Below, in pieces: positions 35,865 to 43,852 of a DNA stretch of 51,623 nucleotides. Source of the stretch: Candidatus Brocadia carolinensis (lineage in GTDB: Bacteria > Planctomycetota > Brocadiia > Brocadiales > Brocadiaceae); assembly GCA_002009475.1 (NCBI GenBank), contig AYTS01000023.1, forward strand, positions 1 to 51,623, read 5' to 3'. The notes beneath the pieces were generated by a model, which saw only the letters and a list, made by a program, of their open reading frames with translations, did not search any database and was not told where the DNA came from. The position numbers and the translations under genes were made by a program. Every line of letters begins with the position of its first letter. Positions within the stretch are counted from its first letter, which is position 1.

Positions 35865-35880
35865 TATTAATAGTCAATAA

Positions 35881-36022
35881 AACGCAGATCCACTGCAGAG
35901 AACGCAGAGATTTTTAATAAGAAATATAATACTTTTTTGTGGCAGTATACAAAAGTTGAAAAGATATTTCAAATATTGATTTTAATGTCTTCTCTGCGCC
36001 CTTTGCGTACTCTGCGGTAAAA
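35881..36022. repeat. MITE-like inverted repeat (CGCAGAG type)
   Basis: The left arm carries AACGCAGATCC...GCAGAGAACGCAGAGA (35880-35910) and the right arm TCTCTGCGCCCTTTGCGTAC followed by TCTGCGG (about 35993-36019), roughly inverse to each other. About 140 bp, AT-rich core, no coding capacity. Elements with this GCAGAG(N)GCAGAG look are common in environmental genomes. Confidence 0.6.
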
Positions 36023-36035
36023 GAGTCTGTTTAAA

Positions 36036-37407
36036 TTAACCAAGCACATTATATTTTCTTACCCTGAAATCAACACCTAATTCACGGGCAATTCTTTCAC
36101 ATTTTTCCACATCAACCCCTGGTATATCGACAATGGAAACCAGCACGTTTGGTATTACCTGTTTTGCATCCTTAATGAATTGAATAAGGGCCGGATATGC
36201 CCTTTTCCCAAAAACGGGTTTGCAAATCTCTTCATACTTTTCAGCCGTTTCAGCGTTTAAACTGATGCAGATGGTATCGATCAGCCCCTGCAGTTCATGG
36301 ATAATGGATCGTCCATTGATCAGATCCCCATGACCATTGGTGTCCAACCTGATGCGTTTGCCTTTCGACTTCAAAAAGCGCGCAACAGCTATCAACTCGT
36401 CCAACCGTTCTGTAGGTTCTCCATAACCACAAAAGACAACTTCATCATAACCGCCAGGATCTCCAATGGCGCGTATTATTTCTTCTGTCGTTGGTTCTTT
36501 TTTTTAGACTCAGATGATGCCCTTTAACGATAGGGTAGGTTTCCCGCATGCAAAAGGTGCACATACTTGAGCATCGATTGGTGAGATTTATGTATAACGA
36601 ATTTCGAATAGCATAAGCAATCTGTCCATCATGGTCAGGTTCACCGATTCCAAAGAGTTTATAAGCGTTAAAGGTGGTGATCCGCTTGATATCCTGCACG
36701 GAAAGCCTGTAAATATCGGCAAGCACGGGAATAATGTAAGATAGGTAGGCAGGCTCGTTGCGTTCTCCCCTTTTCGGCTGTGGTGAAAGAAAAGGGCAAT
36801 CGGTTTCCAGGAGAAGTCTCTCAACGGGGACCGATTTGGCAACTTCCCGCAAGTTGTTTGCATTGGAAAAAGTAATCGGGCCGGCGAATGACACATATAA
36901 CCCCAATTCTATACATTTCTTCGCGACCTCAGCCGTTCCGCTAAAACAATGCACCACTCCCTTAATCATGCCATTTTTGTGTTCATCCAATATTTTTAAA
37001 CAATCATCACTCGCATCCCGGCAATGGATAATTACCGGAAGATTGTGGGTTTTCGCCAAGGTCAGGTGTTTATGAAAGATGCGCTGTTGATCCTCATGAG
37101 GGCTGCGATTTCGGTAATAGTCGAGTCCCGTTTCCCCTACCGCTATTACCTTCTTCTCAGGTACCAAAGATTCTAAGGCTTGCCAGTCTTGCTCAGAGAC
37201 CTTTGCTGCGTCATGAGGATGGATGCCGATGCTGGCATATATATTATGAAACCGGTTCGCTAAGGCAACGCTTTTCTTGCTCGTGGCAAGGCTTGTGCCT
37301 ACATTGATAATGCAGCCAACGTCGGCCTCCTGTGCACGGGATAAAACAGATTCCAGGTCTGATTTGTAGTCGGGAAAATCAAGATGAGCGTGGGTATCAA
37401 TAATCAT
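36036..37407 (-). CDS. TatD-family hydrolase fused to a TatD-linked radical SAM domain (frameshifted in this sequence)
   Basis: Residues 1-255 are a TatD metallohydrolase: DTHAHLDFPDY (about 3-13), GIHPHDA (about 61-67), GETGLDYYRN (about 92-101), HCRDA, HCFSG and ETDCPFLSP (about 203-211), all metal ligands present; TatD proteins are 3'-5' exonucleases. The chain runs on to a radical SAM motif CSSMCTFCMRE (CX3CX2C, about 283-293). After SLKK the frame ends early; dropping one base from the run of eight T (36498-36505) restores it into GYGEPT... and the second frame (LDTNGHGDL, about residues 332-340 overall) to 36036. Total about 456 aa. A stand-alone TatD-associated radical SAM protein is a known family; here the two are fused. 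Ten bp after yraN. Confidence 0.88.
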
Positions 37408-37417
37408 GACTTATGTT

Positions 37418-37873
37418 TCATATCCGGGAAATAACCACATCATGTTTGGTAAAGGCATTTCTAAAGAGGGTAATCGTTGGATGTTTTTTCTCCGGAGAGT
37501 AAAAAATGGAGACTACATCAAAACGCAGGTTTGTTCCTTCTATCTTCTTGTCGGCAACATACTGAGAGGCAACTTTGATAATTTGTCTTTTCTTTGCTTC
37601 CGTTACTGAGAGTTCCGGAGGTCCATACGTATCAGAATAGCGTGTCTTGACTTCAACAAATGCAATAGTGCCATGATCGTAACAGACAATATCAATTTCT
37701 CCGTTCCGTCGCCGGTAATTTCGCTGGAGGATCGTATAGCCTTTTTTCTTTAAGAAAGTTACCGCGAGCTGTTCACCTTTTGTGCCTTTGGTCTTCGTAT
37801 GAGACGGTTCCACAATTTTGTGTTTAAACAAATGTATGAATGAAGCCACATATTTAGCACAAAAAAATTGCAA
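37418..37873 (-). CDS. YraN / UPF0102 endonuclease-like protein
   Basis: A 151-residue protein of the UPF0102 family, with a restriction-endonuclease-like fold: GTKGEQLAVTFLKKKGY (about 30-46), NYRRRNGEIDIVCYD (about 52-66; G-E-I-D) and IAFVEVKTRYSD (about 70-81; E-V-K), then ELSVTEAKKRQIIKVASQY (about 86-104) and LRFDVV (about 115-120). The first 28 residues precede the usual family start and may not be translated; a later start is possible. The cellular role is undefined, probably DNA processing. Lies between rplS and the TatD fusion, a common neighbourhood for yraN (rplS-rnhB-yraN); rnhB is missing here. Confidence 0.88.
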   Translation of the reverse strand: MQFFCAKYVASFIHLFKHKIVEPSHTKTKGTKGEQLAVTFLKKKGYTILQRNYRRRNGEIDIVCYDHGTIAFVEVKTRYSDTYGPPELSVTEAKKRQIIKVASQYVADKKIEGTNLRFDVVSIFYSPEKKHPTITLFRNAFTKHDVVISRI

Positions 37874-38040
37874 TATTCTTCATCCTCACAATGACGGAAT
37901 CTCCGTTTCCATGGATTTATGCTGCATATTTATCATGTTCACTTTTCAAAGATGCTTTTTGAAACTTTTTTACCCTCCTGTGCTCTCAAATGAGGCACAG
38001 GGGCGGGGATTGATTGTTGCTTTGCTGAGATGGGAAGATG

Positions 38041-38457
38041 CTATTTACTATCACTTTTAACCTGATCGCTTCGAGGTTGAGTACTTTGTGCTGGAATAGT
38101 TTTCGGCGCCGTAGATTCAAATTTTTCCTGCAATCTCGTTCCTTTGCTTGTCCTTTTGCGCATATAATAGAGCTTGGCTCGTCTTATCCGCCCTGATTTT
38201 AATACCTTAATATCAACAATCTTTGGAGAATGGATGGGAAAGACGCGTTCCACCCCTTCACCCTGAACAATGCGCCGTACGGTAAAAGTTTCTTTAAAAC
38301 CACCGCCATTTTTTGCAATTACCACACCACTAAAGACCTGGATGCGCTCTTTCTCCCCTTCGATAATCTTTACAGAAACATCCACCTGATCGCCCACGGA
38401 GAACGGTGATACGCCTTTTTTCATCTGTTCTTTTTCAATTGCGTCAATAATATTCAT
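38041..38457 (-). CDS. rplS: 50S ribosomal protein L19
   Basis: L19 sits at the 30S-50S interface. 138 residues; the family core is at 1-115: FSVGDQVDVSVKIIEGEKER (about 19-38), QVFSGVVIAKNGGGFKETFT (about 40-59), VERVFPIHSPKI (about 70-81) and GRIRRAKLYYMRKRTSKGTR (about 89-108). The last ~25 residues (ESTAPKTIPAQSTQPRSDQ) form a low-complexity tail not found in most L19. Start ATG 38457 with GGAGACAAAGG upstream. Belongs to the rpsP-trmD-rplS block. Confidence 0.97.
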   Translation of the reverse strand: MNIIDAIEKEQMKKGVSPFSVGDQVDVSVKIIEGEKERIQVFSGVVIAKNGGGFKETFTVRRIVQGEGVERVFPIHSPKIVDIKVLKSGRIRRAKLYYMRKRTSKGTRLQEKFESTAPKTIPAQSTQPRSDQVKSDSK

Positions 38458-38631
38458 GTGCCTTTGTCTCCTATTTATAGCTTGTTAAATTCAAAAAGAA
38501 AATTGTGATTCTCGTATTATTAGGAAAAAACATTTCTTGCCCTTTTTACGATGGCTTGTCATAGTCATTTCTCAAATTATATTAATTCCCTTGCCAGAAG
38601 GAGTTCGATAGCATGGTAACTGAATCTGATT

Positions 38632-39305
38632 TTATTCAATAAGATCCGGTCTTTTTTCCCGGGTTCTTTTTATAGCGTGTTCTTTTTGCCATTCTTTTAT
38701 CTTCTGATGGTGTCCTGATACCAGCACTTCGGGTACTTTCATACCTCGATATTCAGCCGGACGGGTATACTGAGGATGTTCCAGCAAATCATCGCTAAAC
38801 GATTCGTTGACTACGGAATCCATATCTCCCAGTACTCCAGGTATTAACCGGACTACCGCATCAATTACCACCATTGCTGGTATCTCACCACCCGAGAGAA
38901 CGTAGTCTCCAATGGAGAGTTCAAACGTATCAAGTCCTATCCGAATCCTTTCATCAAAGCCCTCATAATGACCGCATATCAGCATGAGATAGGGTTCTCT
39001 TGCCAGTTCTTTTGCAATGGTTTGATTGAACCGGTGTCCCTGCGGTGTTAACAATATTTTTTTCGAACGAATATCGGTTTGTTGTCCGATAGCTTCTATC
39101 GTATTAAAGACTGGTTCTGGCTTTATTACCATCCTGGTCCGCCGCCGTAAGGTCGGTCATCCACGCATCGCCTGTTATCTGCATATTCCCGGATGTTAAA
39201 AAGATTGTATTGAACGAGGTTTTTTTCCCTCGCAATCTTTAAGATACTGTGTCCCAGTACGTCTTCAAACATCTCAGGAAATAGCGTTACAATATCGATA
39301 CGCAT
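38632..39305 (-). CDS. trmD: tRNA (guanine-N1)-methyltransferase (frameshifted in this sequence)
   Basis: TrmD methylates G37 of tRNA using S-adenosylmethionine through a trefoil knot. ATG 39305 opens [20 protein letters not shown] and leads to [19 protein letters not shown], the family's N-terminal block; the frame then breaks at about 39131-39134, where one base is missing, and continues as [15 protein letters not shown]..., [13 protein letters not shown] (SAM site), [12 protein letters not shown] and [18 protein letters not shown]. The repaired length is 224 aa, standard. Upstream lies repeat copy D in the place where rimM often sits. rplS follows after ~174 bp. Confidence 0.93.
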
Positions 39306-39312
39306 GGCTTAT

Positions 39313-39467
39313 TGTGTTACTCTGTAAAAACTTTTTTTTCGTAAGTTTTTTTAACACGCTCCTAAATCACTGAGGCAGGTCAACCGTCCCCGATTGACAC
39401 CGTAATGACAAGCGGGGACGCTTGTCCTACCAAGAGAGGTGACTTGGTTGCGGCTTTGCTAAGTTAA
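39313..39467 (-). repeat. dispersed repeat, copy D (GTCCCCGC-type interior), between rpsP and trmD
   Basis: Read on the minus strand it begins TTAACTTAGCAAAGCCGCAACC, contains TTGGTAGGACAAGCGTCCCC and TCGGGGACGGTTGACC, and ends AAAAAAACTTAC...AGTTTTTACAGAGTAACAC. It aligns with copy C at 14030-14181 along its whole length by eye. It overlaps the rpsP stop codon by a few bases and ends 7 bp before the trmD start. Confidence 0.7.
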
Positions 39468-39721
39468 GTATTTAAAGCAACGCCGCACTTTTTCAGTACA
39501 ACAGCAACAGATTCTGTTGGCTTTGCACCCACGCTCAACCAATATTCAACCCGCTCTTTTTTCAAAGTAACCTGTTTTTCATTATTTGATTCGAGAGGAT
39601 CGTAGGTACCCAGATTCTCAATTACCTTTCCGTCCCGCTCCTCGTGAGCGTCAAATGCACCGATCCGGTAATATGGTCTATTTTTACGCCCCATTCTCTT
39701 CATTCTTAACCTTACCGCCAT
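39464..39721 (-). CDS. rpsP: 30S ribosomal protein S16
   Basis: 85 residues, standard S16 length. Motifs: VRLRMKRMGRKNRPYYRIGA (about 3-22), DGKVIENLGTYDPLESN (about 31-47) and ERVEYWLSVGAKPTESVAVV (about 57-76). Binds 16S rRNA in early 30S assembly. Ribosome site AAGGAGAAAAAA before ATG 39721. Second in the ffh-rpsP-trmD-rplS series; rimM, usually next, is absent, and a repeat starts at its stop codon. Confidence 0.97.
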   Translation of the reverse strand: MAVRLRMKRMGRKNRPYYRIGAFDAHEERDGKVIENLGTYDPLESNNEKQVTLKKERVEYWLSVGAKPTESVAVVLKKCGVALNT

Positions 39722-39892
39722 TTTTTCTCCTTATAAAACAAGTCATTCTTTTCTAGTCCCCTCACTCATGAAGGGGGGTTCAGGGGGTTGTATTTCTTTT
39801 GGGCCTTATGCAATCTCCGTTTTTAAGAGGGATTTTCTCTGCCATAAACTCTACAACCCGCGCCAATAATAATGAAATTTTGAAACGTGCCA

Positions 39893-41245
39893 TTATTGCA
39901 TCATACCCTTACCAAAGGGTAAACCTTTCGATAGTAGTCCCATCTTCCTGAGACCTTTATCGTTTCCTTTGAAGTGTTTTATCATTTTTTTCATTGATCG
40001 GAACTGTTTGAGTAATTGATTAACATCCTGAACGGTTGTTCCGCTTCCATTTGCCACCCGTTGTCTTCTGCTTCCATTTACCATGTCCGGGCTCGACCGC
40101 TCCTCGATTGTCATAGACCGGATAATTGCTTCCACCCGCTGCAAGTGTTTTTCATCTACGTCCAGCCCATCCAGCTTATTCCCCAAACCCGGAATCATGC
40201 CCAGCACTTCTTTGATCGGCCCCATCTTTTTGATCTGTTGCAGTTGCATGAGAAAATCATCCAGACTGAGCGTGTCGTCCTGTATCTTTCTGCTGAGTTT
40301 TTGTGCTTCTTCCAGGTCGATGGCTTGCTGCGCCCGTTCAACAAGTGACACGACATCTCCCATACCGAGTATCCGCGAGGCCATTCGATCCGGGTGGAAT
40401 TCCTCCAGGCGATCCAACTTTTCACCAATGCCGACAAATTTAATGGGCTTTCCGGTTACTGCTCGTATAGAAAGGGCGGCGCCACCTCTTGTATCGCCAT
40501 CGAGTTTCGTTAAGATTACGCCATCAAAACCGAGCTGGGCGTTGAACTCCTTTGCACTGTTCACGGCGTCCTGCCCGGTCATCGAGTCGCACACAAAATA
40601 GATCTGATGTGGCTCCAGCTTTTGTTTGATCTCCTTCAGCTCGAGCATGAGTTCGTCATCAATATGCAATCTGCCTGCAGTGTCAAAGATAACGACGTCC
40701 TGCGTATTCGTTCTGGCATGCGCAACGGAATTTTTGCAGATCTTCACGGGCTGTGAGGCAGATTCAAAGTAGACCGGCACATCGAGTTGCTGGCCGAGTA
40801 TCTTCAACTGATCGATTGCAGCAGGTCTTTGTATGTCCGCTGCCACAAGCAATGGTTTCCGGCCCTTTGAAAGTATCGTTTTTGCAAGTTTTCCCGCTGT
40901 GGTTGTCTTTCCACTACCCTGTAGCCCGACGAGCATGATAATTGTCGGTTCGTCATCCTTAAAAGGAATTGCGGTGTCAGATTCTCCCATAAGTTTGATC
41001 AACTCATCATGCACGATCTTTATGATTTGTTGCCCGGGAGCAATGCTCTTGATCACCTCTTCACCAACAGCACGCTCGGTAACGTGCTGAATGAAATCCT
41101 TAACAACTTTATAATTCACGTCTGCTTCAAGGAGCGCCAGACGCACTTCGTGCAAACCATCTTTGATGTTTGATTCGGTGAGACGCCCCTTGCCGCGAAG
41201 TTTGCCAAAAACGCCTTCCAGGCTATTTGCAATTGCTTCAAACAT
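39893..41245 (-). CDS. ffh: signal recognition particle protein Ffh (SRP54)
   Basis: Ffh binds signal sequences on ribosomes and delivers them to FtsY. 450 residues. N domain (1-90), then the G domain: G1 GLQGSGKTTTAGKLA (about 107-121), ADIQRPAAIDQL (about 135-146), G3 FDTAGRLHIDDEL (about 187-199), G4 TKLDGDTRGGAALS (about 246-259), and KFVGIGEKLDRLEEFHPDR (about 270-288). The Met-rich M domain (about 325-445) holds the RNA-binding RRQRVANGSGTTVQDVNQLL. Start ATG 41245. Promoter at 41323-41296. It heads the minus-strand ribosomal block and is divergent from rpmE. Confidence 0.98.
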   Translation of the reverse strand: MFEAIANSLEGVFGKLRGKGRLTESNIKDGLHEVRLALLEADVNYKVVKDFIQHVTERAVGEEVIKSIAPGQQIIKIVHDELIKLMGESDTAIPFKDDEPTIIMLVGLQGSGKTTTAGKLAKTILSKGRKPLLVAADIQRPAAIDQLKILGQQLDVPVYFESASQPVKICKNSVAHARTNTQDVVIFDTAGRLHIDDELMLELKEIKQKLEPHQIYFVCDSMTGQDAVNSAKEFNAQLGFDGVILTKLDGDTRGGAALSIRAVTGKPIKFVGIGEKLDRLEEFHPDRMASRILGMGDVVSLVERAQQAIDLEEAQKLSRKIQDDTLSLDDFLMQLQQIKKMGPIKEVLGMIPGLGNKLDGLDVDEKHLQRVEAIIRSMTIEERSSPDMVNGSRRQRVANGSGTTVQDVNQLLKQFRSMKKMIKHFKGNDKGLRKMGLLSKGLPFGKGMMQ

Positions 41246-41295
41246 AAATTCTTAAACTCAAATACCGGAATAATGAACGGAAATTTAAAACTTTC

Positions 41296-41323
41296 ATTAT
41301 ATGCAATTAAAGTCAATATTCAA
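41296..41323 (-). promoter_or_regulatory. candidate promoter of ffh
   Basis: On the minus strand TTGAAT (41323-41318), a 16-bp spacer and TATAAT (41301-41296), 51 bp upstream of the ffh ATG. Confidence 0.55.
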
Positions 41324-41356
41324 CTGAATTTTATAAAAGTATTCAGAAAAATTTTA

Positions 41357-41385
41357 TTGCAGAATACCTGCTGGTTTGTTAGAAT
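41357..41385 (+). promoter_or_regulatory. candidate promoter of rpmE-prfA operon
   Basis: TTGCAG (41357-41362), 17-bp spacer, TAGAAT (41380-41385), 85 bp upstream of the rpmE ATG. Shares the divergent region with the ffh promoter. Confidence 0.45.
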
Positions 41386-41469
41386 TTTTCGTTGCATGTT
41401 CAGTGTTAAATCAGTGTTATGTTTTAGTATGCGTTCTTTGAATGCATTATTAATTTTAGAGGAGAAGTT

Positions 41470-41700
41470 ATGAAAGAGGGAATTCATCCGGAGTACATGG
41501 AAACCGTTGTTACCTGTGGGTGTGGTGAGTCGTTTAAGACACGGTCGACAAAACCAAAAATCGCGGTAGAAATCTGCTCGAAATGCCATCCGTTTTATAC
41601 CGGCAAACTGCGATTTGTAGATAGTGCGGGCCAGATAGAGAAGTTTAAGAAGAGATTGCAAAAGAGTCAGAAAACTGACGAGACCGTAAAACAAAAATGA
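41470..41700 (+). CDS. rpmE: 50S ribosomal protein L31, zinc-binding type
   Basis: 76 residues. It starts [20 protein letters not shown]; the Cys pair CGC (about 16-18) and the later [11 protein letters not shown] (about 37-47) make the CxC...CxxC zinc ribbon of the zinc-containing L31 form. The C-terminal basic tail (EKFKKRLQK) is standard. Ribosome site GAGGAGAAG before ATG 41470. The stop overlaps the prfA start (ATGA); rpmE-prfA-prmC is a common order. Confidence 0.97.
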   Translation: MKEGIHPEYMETVVTCGCGESFKTRSTKPKIAVEICSKCHPFYTGKLRFVDSAGQIEKFKKRLQKSQKTDETVKQK

Positions 41701-42791
41701 ATGACAAGTTGTTAAAAAAAACTAGAAAAAGTAAATGAAAGATACCAGGAATTGGAGAAACTGTTATCCGATCCCGAAATAATTGCTGATGTAAACCGTT
41801 ATACAGCCTATATCAAGGAGCATGGCAGCCTCTCCAAGATGGTGAATAAATATACTCAGCTAACGGAAACCCTTACGAAAAAGAAGGAAACTGAGGGGTT
41901 TCTGGCTCAGGAAAGAGAAGACAAAGAGTTGGCGAAGATGGCCATGGACGAGCTGGGATTTCTGGCAAAGCAGGAAGAATCTCTCTTTGATGAAATCAAG
42001 GGATTGTTTGTCACGGAAGATAAAATCTCCGGTAAAAAACGTAATTGCTGAGATACGGGCCGGGACGGGGGGGGGATGAGGCGGCAATCTTTGCGGCAGA
42101 CCTGTTTCGCATGTATACCAAATATGCAGAAAATCAGGGATGGAAAGTAGAGCTTTTTGACAGTAGCGAAACGGATTTAGGGGGGTTCAGAGAAGTAACC
42201 TTTTCGATTGAAGGGAATCACGTATATCAAAAGCTGCGATTCGAGAGCGGAACTCATCGCGTTCAAAGAGTACCGCGTACAGAAGCCAGCGGAAGGGTGC
42301 ACACCTCAACGGCTACCGTAGCCATTCTCCCGGAAATTGAAGAGGTGGAGATTGACATCAACCCGAATGATATTTTGGTGGATACCTTCCGGGCTTCTGG
42401 CCCCGGTGGACAAAAGGTCAACAAAACAAGCTCCGCAGTCAGGCTTACCCATGTCCCCAGCGGTTTGGTGGTGAAATGCCTTGATGAAAAATCTCAGCAC
42501 AAGAACCGCGCAAAAGCTATGCGTATTTTAAGAAGCCGTTTGTACGAATTATATGAAGGACAGAAGCGAAATGAACGTGACCAGATACGCCGTGATCAGA
42601 TAGGGACTGGAGACCGCAGTGAAAAGATTCGCACTTACAACTATCCGCAGAACCGGGTGACCGATCACCGGATAAATTTTTCCGTACATAATCTGGAGCA
42701 GGTTATGCTAGGATGTCTTGACGAAATCATTGAAGCCCTTATGACGTATCATAAGGAAGAACAGTTGAAGCATCTGGCAACAAGCTTGTAA
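41697..42791 (+). CDS. prfA: peptide chain release factor 1 (three frameshifts in this sequence)
   Basis: RF1 ends translation at UAA/UAG. ATG 41697 overlaps the rpmE stop and opens MNDKLLKK, then breaks at a run of eight A (41714-41721). The next frame gives [15 protein letters not shown]...[11 protein letters not shown] to about 42033, where a run of six A (42034-42039) is one short, then VIAEIRAGT, and a run of nine G (42067-42075) is one too many; the rest is in one frame to 42791. The repaired protein has [29 protein letters not shown] with the P-x-T anticodon-like motif of RF1, and [16 protein letters not shown] carrying the catalytic GGQ, and DEKSQHKN. About 364 residues, normal. All three breaks lie in homopolymers. 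Confidence 0.9.
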
Positions 42792-42838
42792 AAAAGACGT
42801 TATTCGAAGGTAGTCACATTTTTGCCTGCGTAATAAAG

Positions 42839-43852
42839 ATGCCACCCGAAGCGCCCGAAGTAAACGTGTCTCAAAGAGACCCGAAACGGAACGAAAACTG
42901 CCGTGCTGCTGGTTCTATCCCTCATGGTGGCACCTCAATTGGAAATCCGGAAGACGAATTCCCCGATAAACCTACATTATCAAGTCTTACCGATTGGGCG
43001 AGCAGCGCGCTAAAATCGCGCGGTATCGACTCTTCACGACTGGATGCCGAAGTTATCTTATCACATCTCCTCGGTTGTAGACGTATTGACCTTTATGCAC
43101 ATCCCGACCGGCCAGTGGAAAATACTCTTGCTGCAATGTATCAAAACGCTATCCGGCGACGAATGCTAAGCGTGCCCTTGCAATATATTACCAATCATAC
43201 TGAATTCATGTCCCTGGATTTTTACGTAGATGAACGTGTGTTGATTCCGCGCCCTGAAACAGAATTGCTTGCAGAGGTTGCCCTACAAAAATCACAGACC
43301 ATGCCGTGCGAAGACGAATTCACCCTTGTGGATATTGGAACAGGAAGTGGCGCTATTGCAATAACTCTGGCTAAAAAAATTGACAAGGCCATGGTATTTG
43401 CCGTAGACATATCTGCCGATGCCCTGGTTGTTGCCCGCACGAATGCAGACAGACACAAAGTTCTTCATAAGATAACTTTATTATGCGGTGATACCTTTGA
43501 ACCGCTGAAGAAATACAGCGTTGCATCAAAGGTGCACTTCATTGTATCCAACCCTCCGTACATATCGAGTGATGAATTCCCGTATTTACAGAAAGAGGTG
43601 AGGGATTATGAACCGTATGTTGCTCTTGTCAGTGGGGAGGATGGTTTACAAATATTCAGACGTATTATCGCACAGGCAAAAACATGGCTCATGCCAGGAG
43701 GATATCTTCTTTTTGAGGTTGGTGAAAATCAGGCACAACGGGTAATGCAGCTCATAGCAGATACCGGATGTTTTACAAAGCCATTTTCTATAAAAGACTA
43801 TCAAAACATAGACCGTATTGTTGTTGCACAAATGGAGACGTGTTGTGGATAA
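42839..43852 (+). CDS. prmC: release factor glutamine methyltransferase
   Basis: PrmC methylates the Gln of the GGQ motif in RF1/RF2. 337 residues: ~55 N-terminal residues are an unusual extension (DPKRNENCRAAGSIPHGGTS), then the helical N domain (LDAEVILSHLLGCRRIDLYAH, about 74-94) and the SAM-dependent core with VDIGTGSGAIAITLA (about 163-177), FAVDIS (about 185-190) and the NPPYIS motif (about 240-245). RPETELLAEVAL (about 139-150) is also conserved. ATG 42839 may be too far upstream; a later start cannot be excluded. Follows prfA, its target gene, by 47 bp, and overlaps murA by 8 bp. Confidence 0.93.
   Translation: MPPEAPEVNVSQRDPKRNENCRAAGSIPHGGTSIGNPEDEFPDKPTLSSLTDWASSALKSRGIDSSRLDAEVILSHLLGCRRIDLYAHPDRPVENTLAAMYQNAIRRRMLSVPLQYITNHTEFMSLDFYVDERVLIPRPETELLAEVALQKSQTMPCEDEFTLVDIGTGSGAIAITLAKKIDKAMVFAVDISADALVVARTNADRHKVLHKITLLCGDTFEPLKKYSVASKVHFIVSNPPYISSDEFPYLQKEVRDYEPYVALVSGEDGLQIFRRIIAQAKTWLMPGGYLLFEVGENQAQRVMQLIADTGCFTKPFSIKDYQNIDRIVVAQMETCCG

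Noticed and set aside
35881..36022. Small RNA gene between argA-type and TatD genes
   Set aside because: The inverted arms are explained by a MITE-like repeat; no promoter or terminator brackets it.
36445..37407. TatD gene ending on its own with a separate radical SAM gene
   Set aside because: The reading frame passes from TatD straight into the radical SAM cysteine motif without a stop, so the two are one chain.
41697..42791. Programmed frameshift as in prfB
   Set aside because: The gene is RF1 by its P-x-T motif, the breaks are three and all in homopolymers, and the RF2 frameshift signal (an early in-frame UGA with upstream Shine-Dalgarno) is absent.
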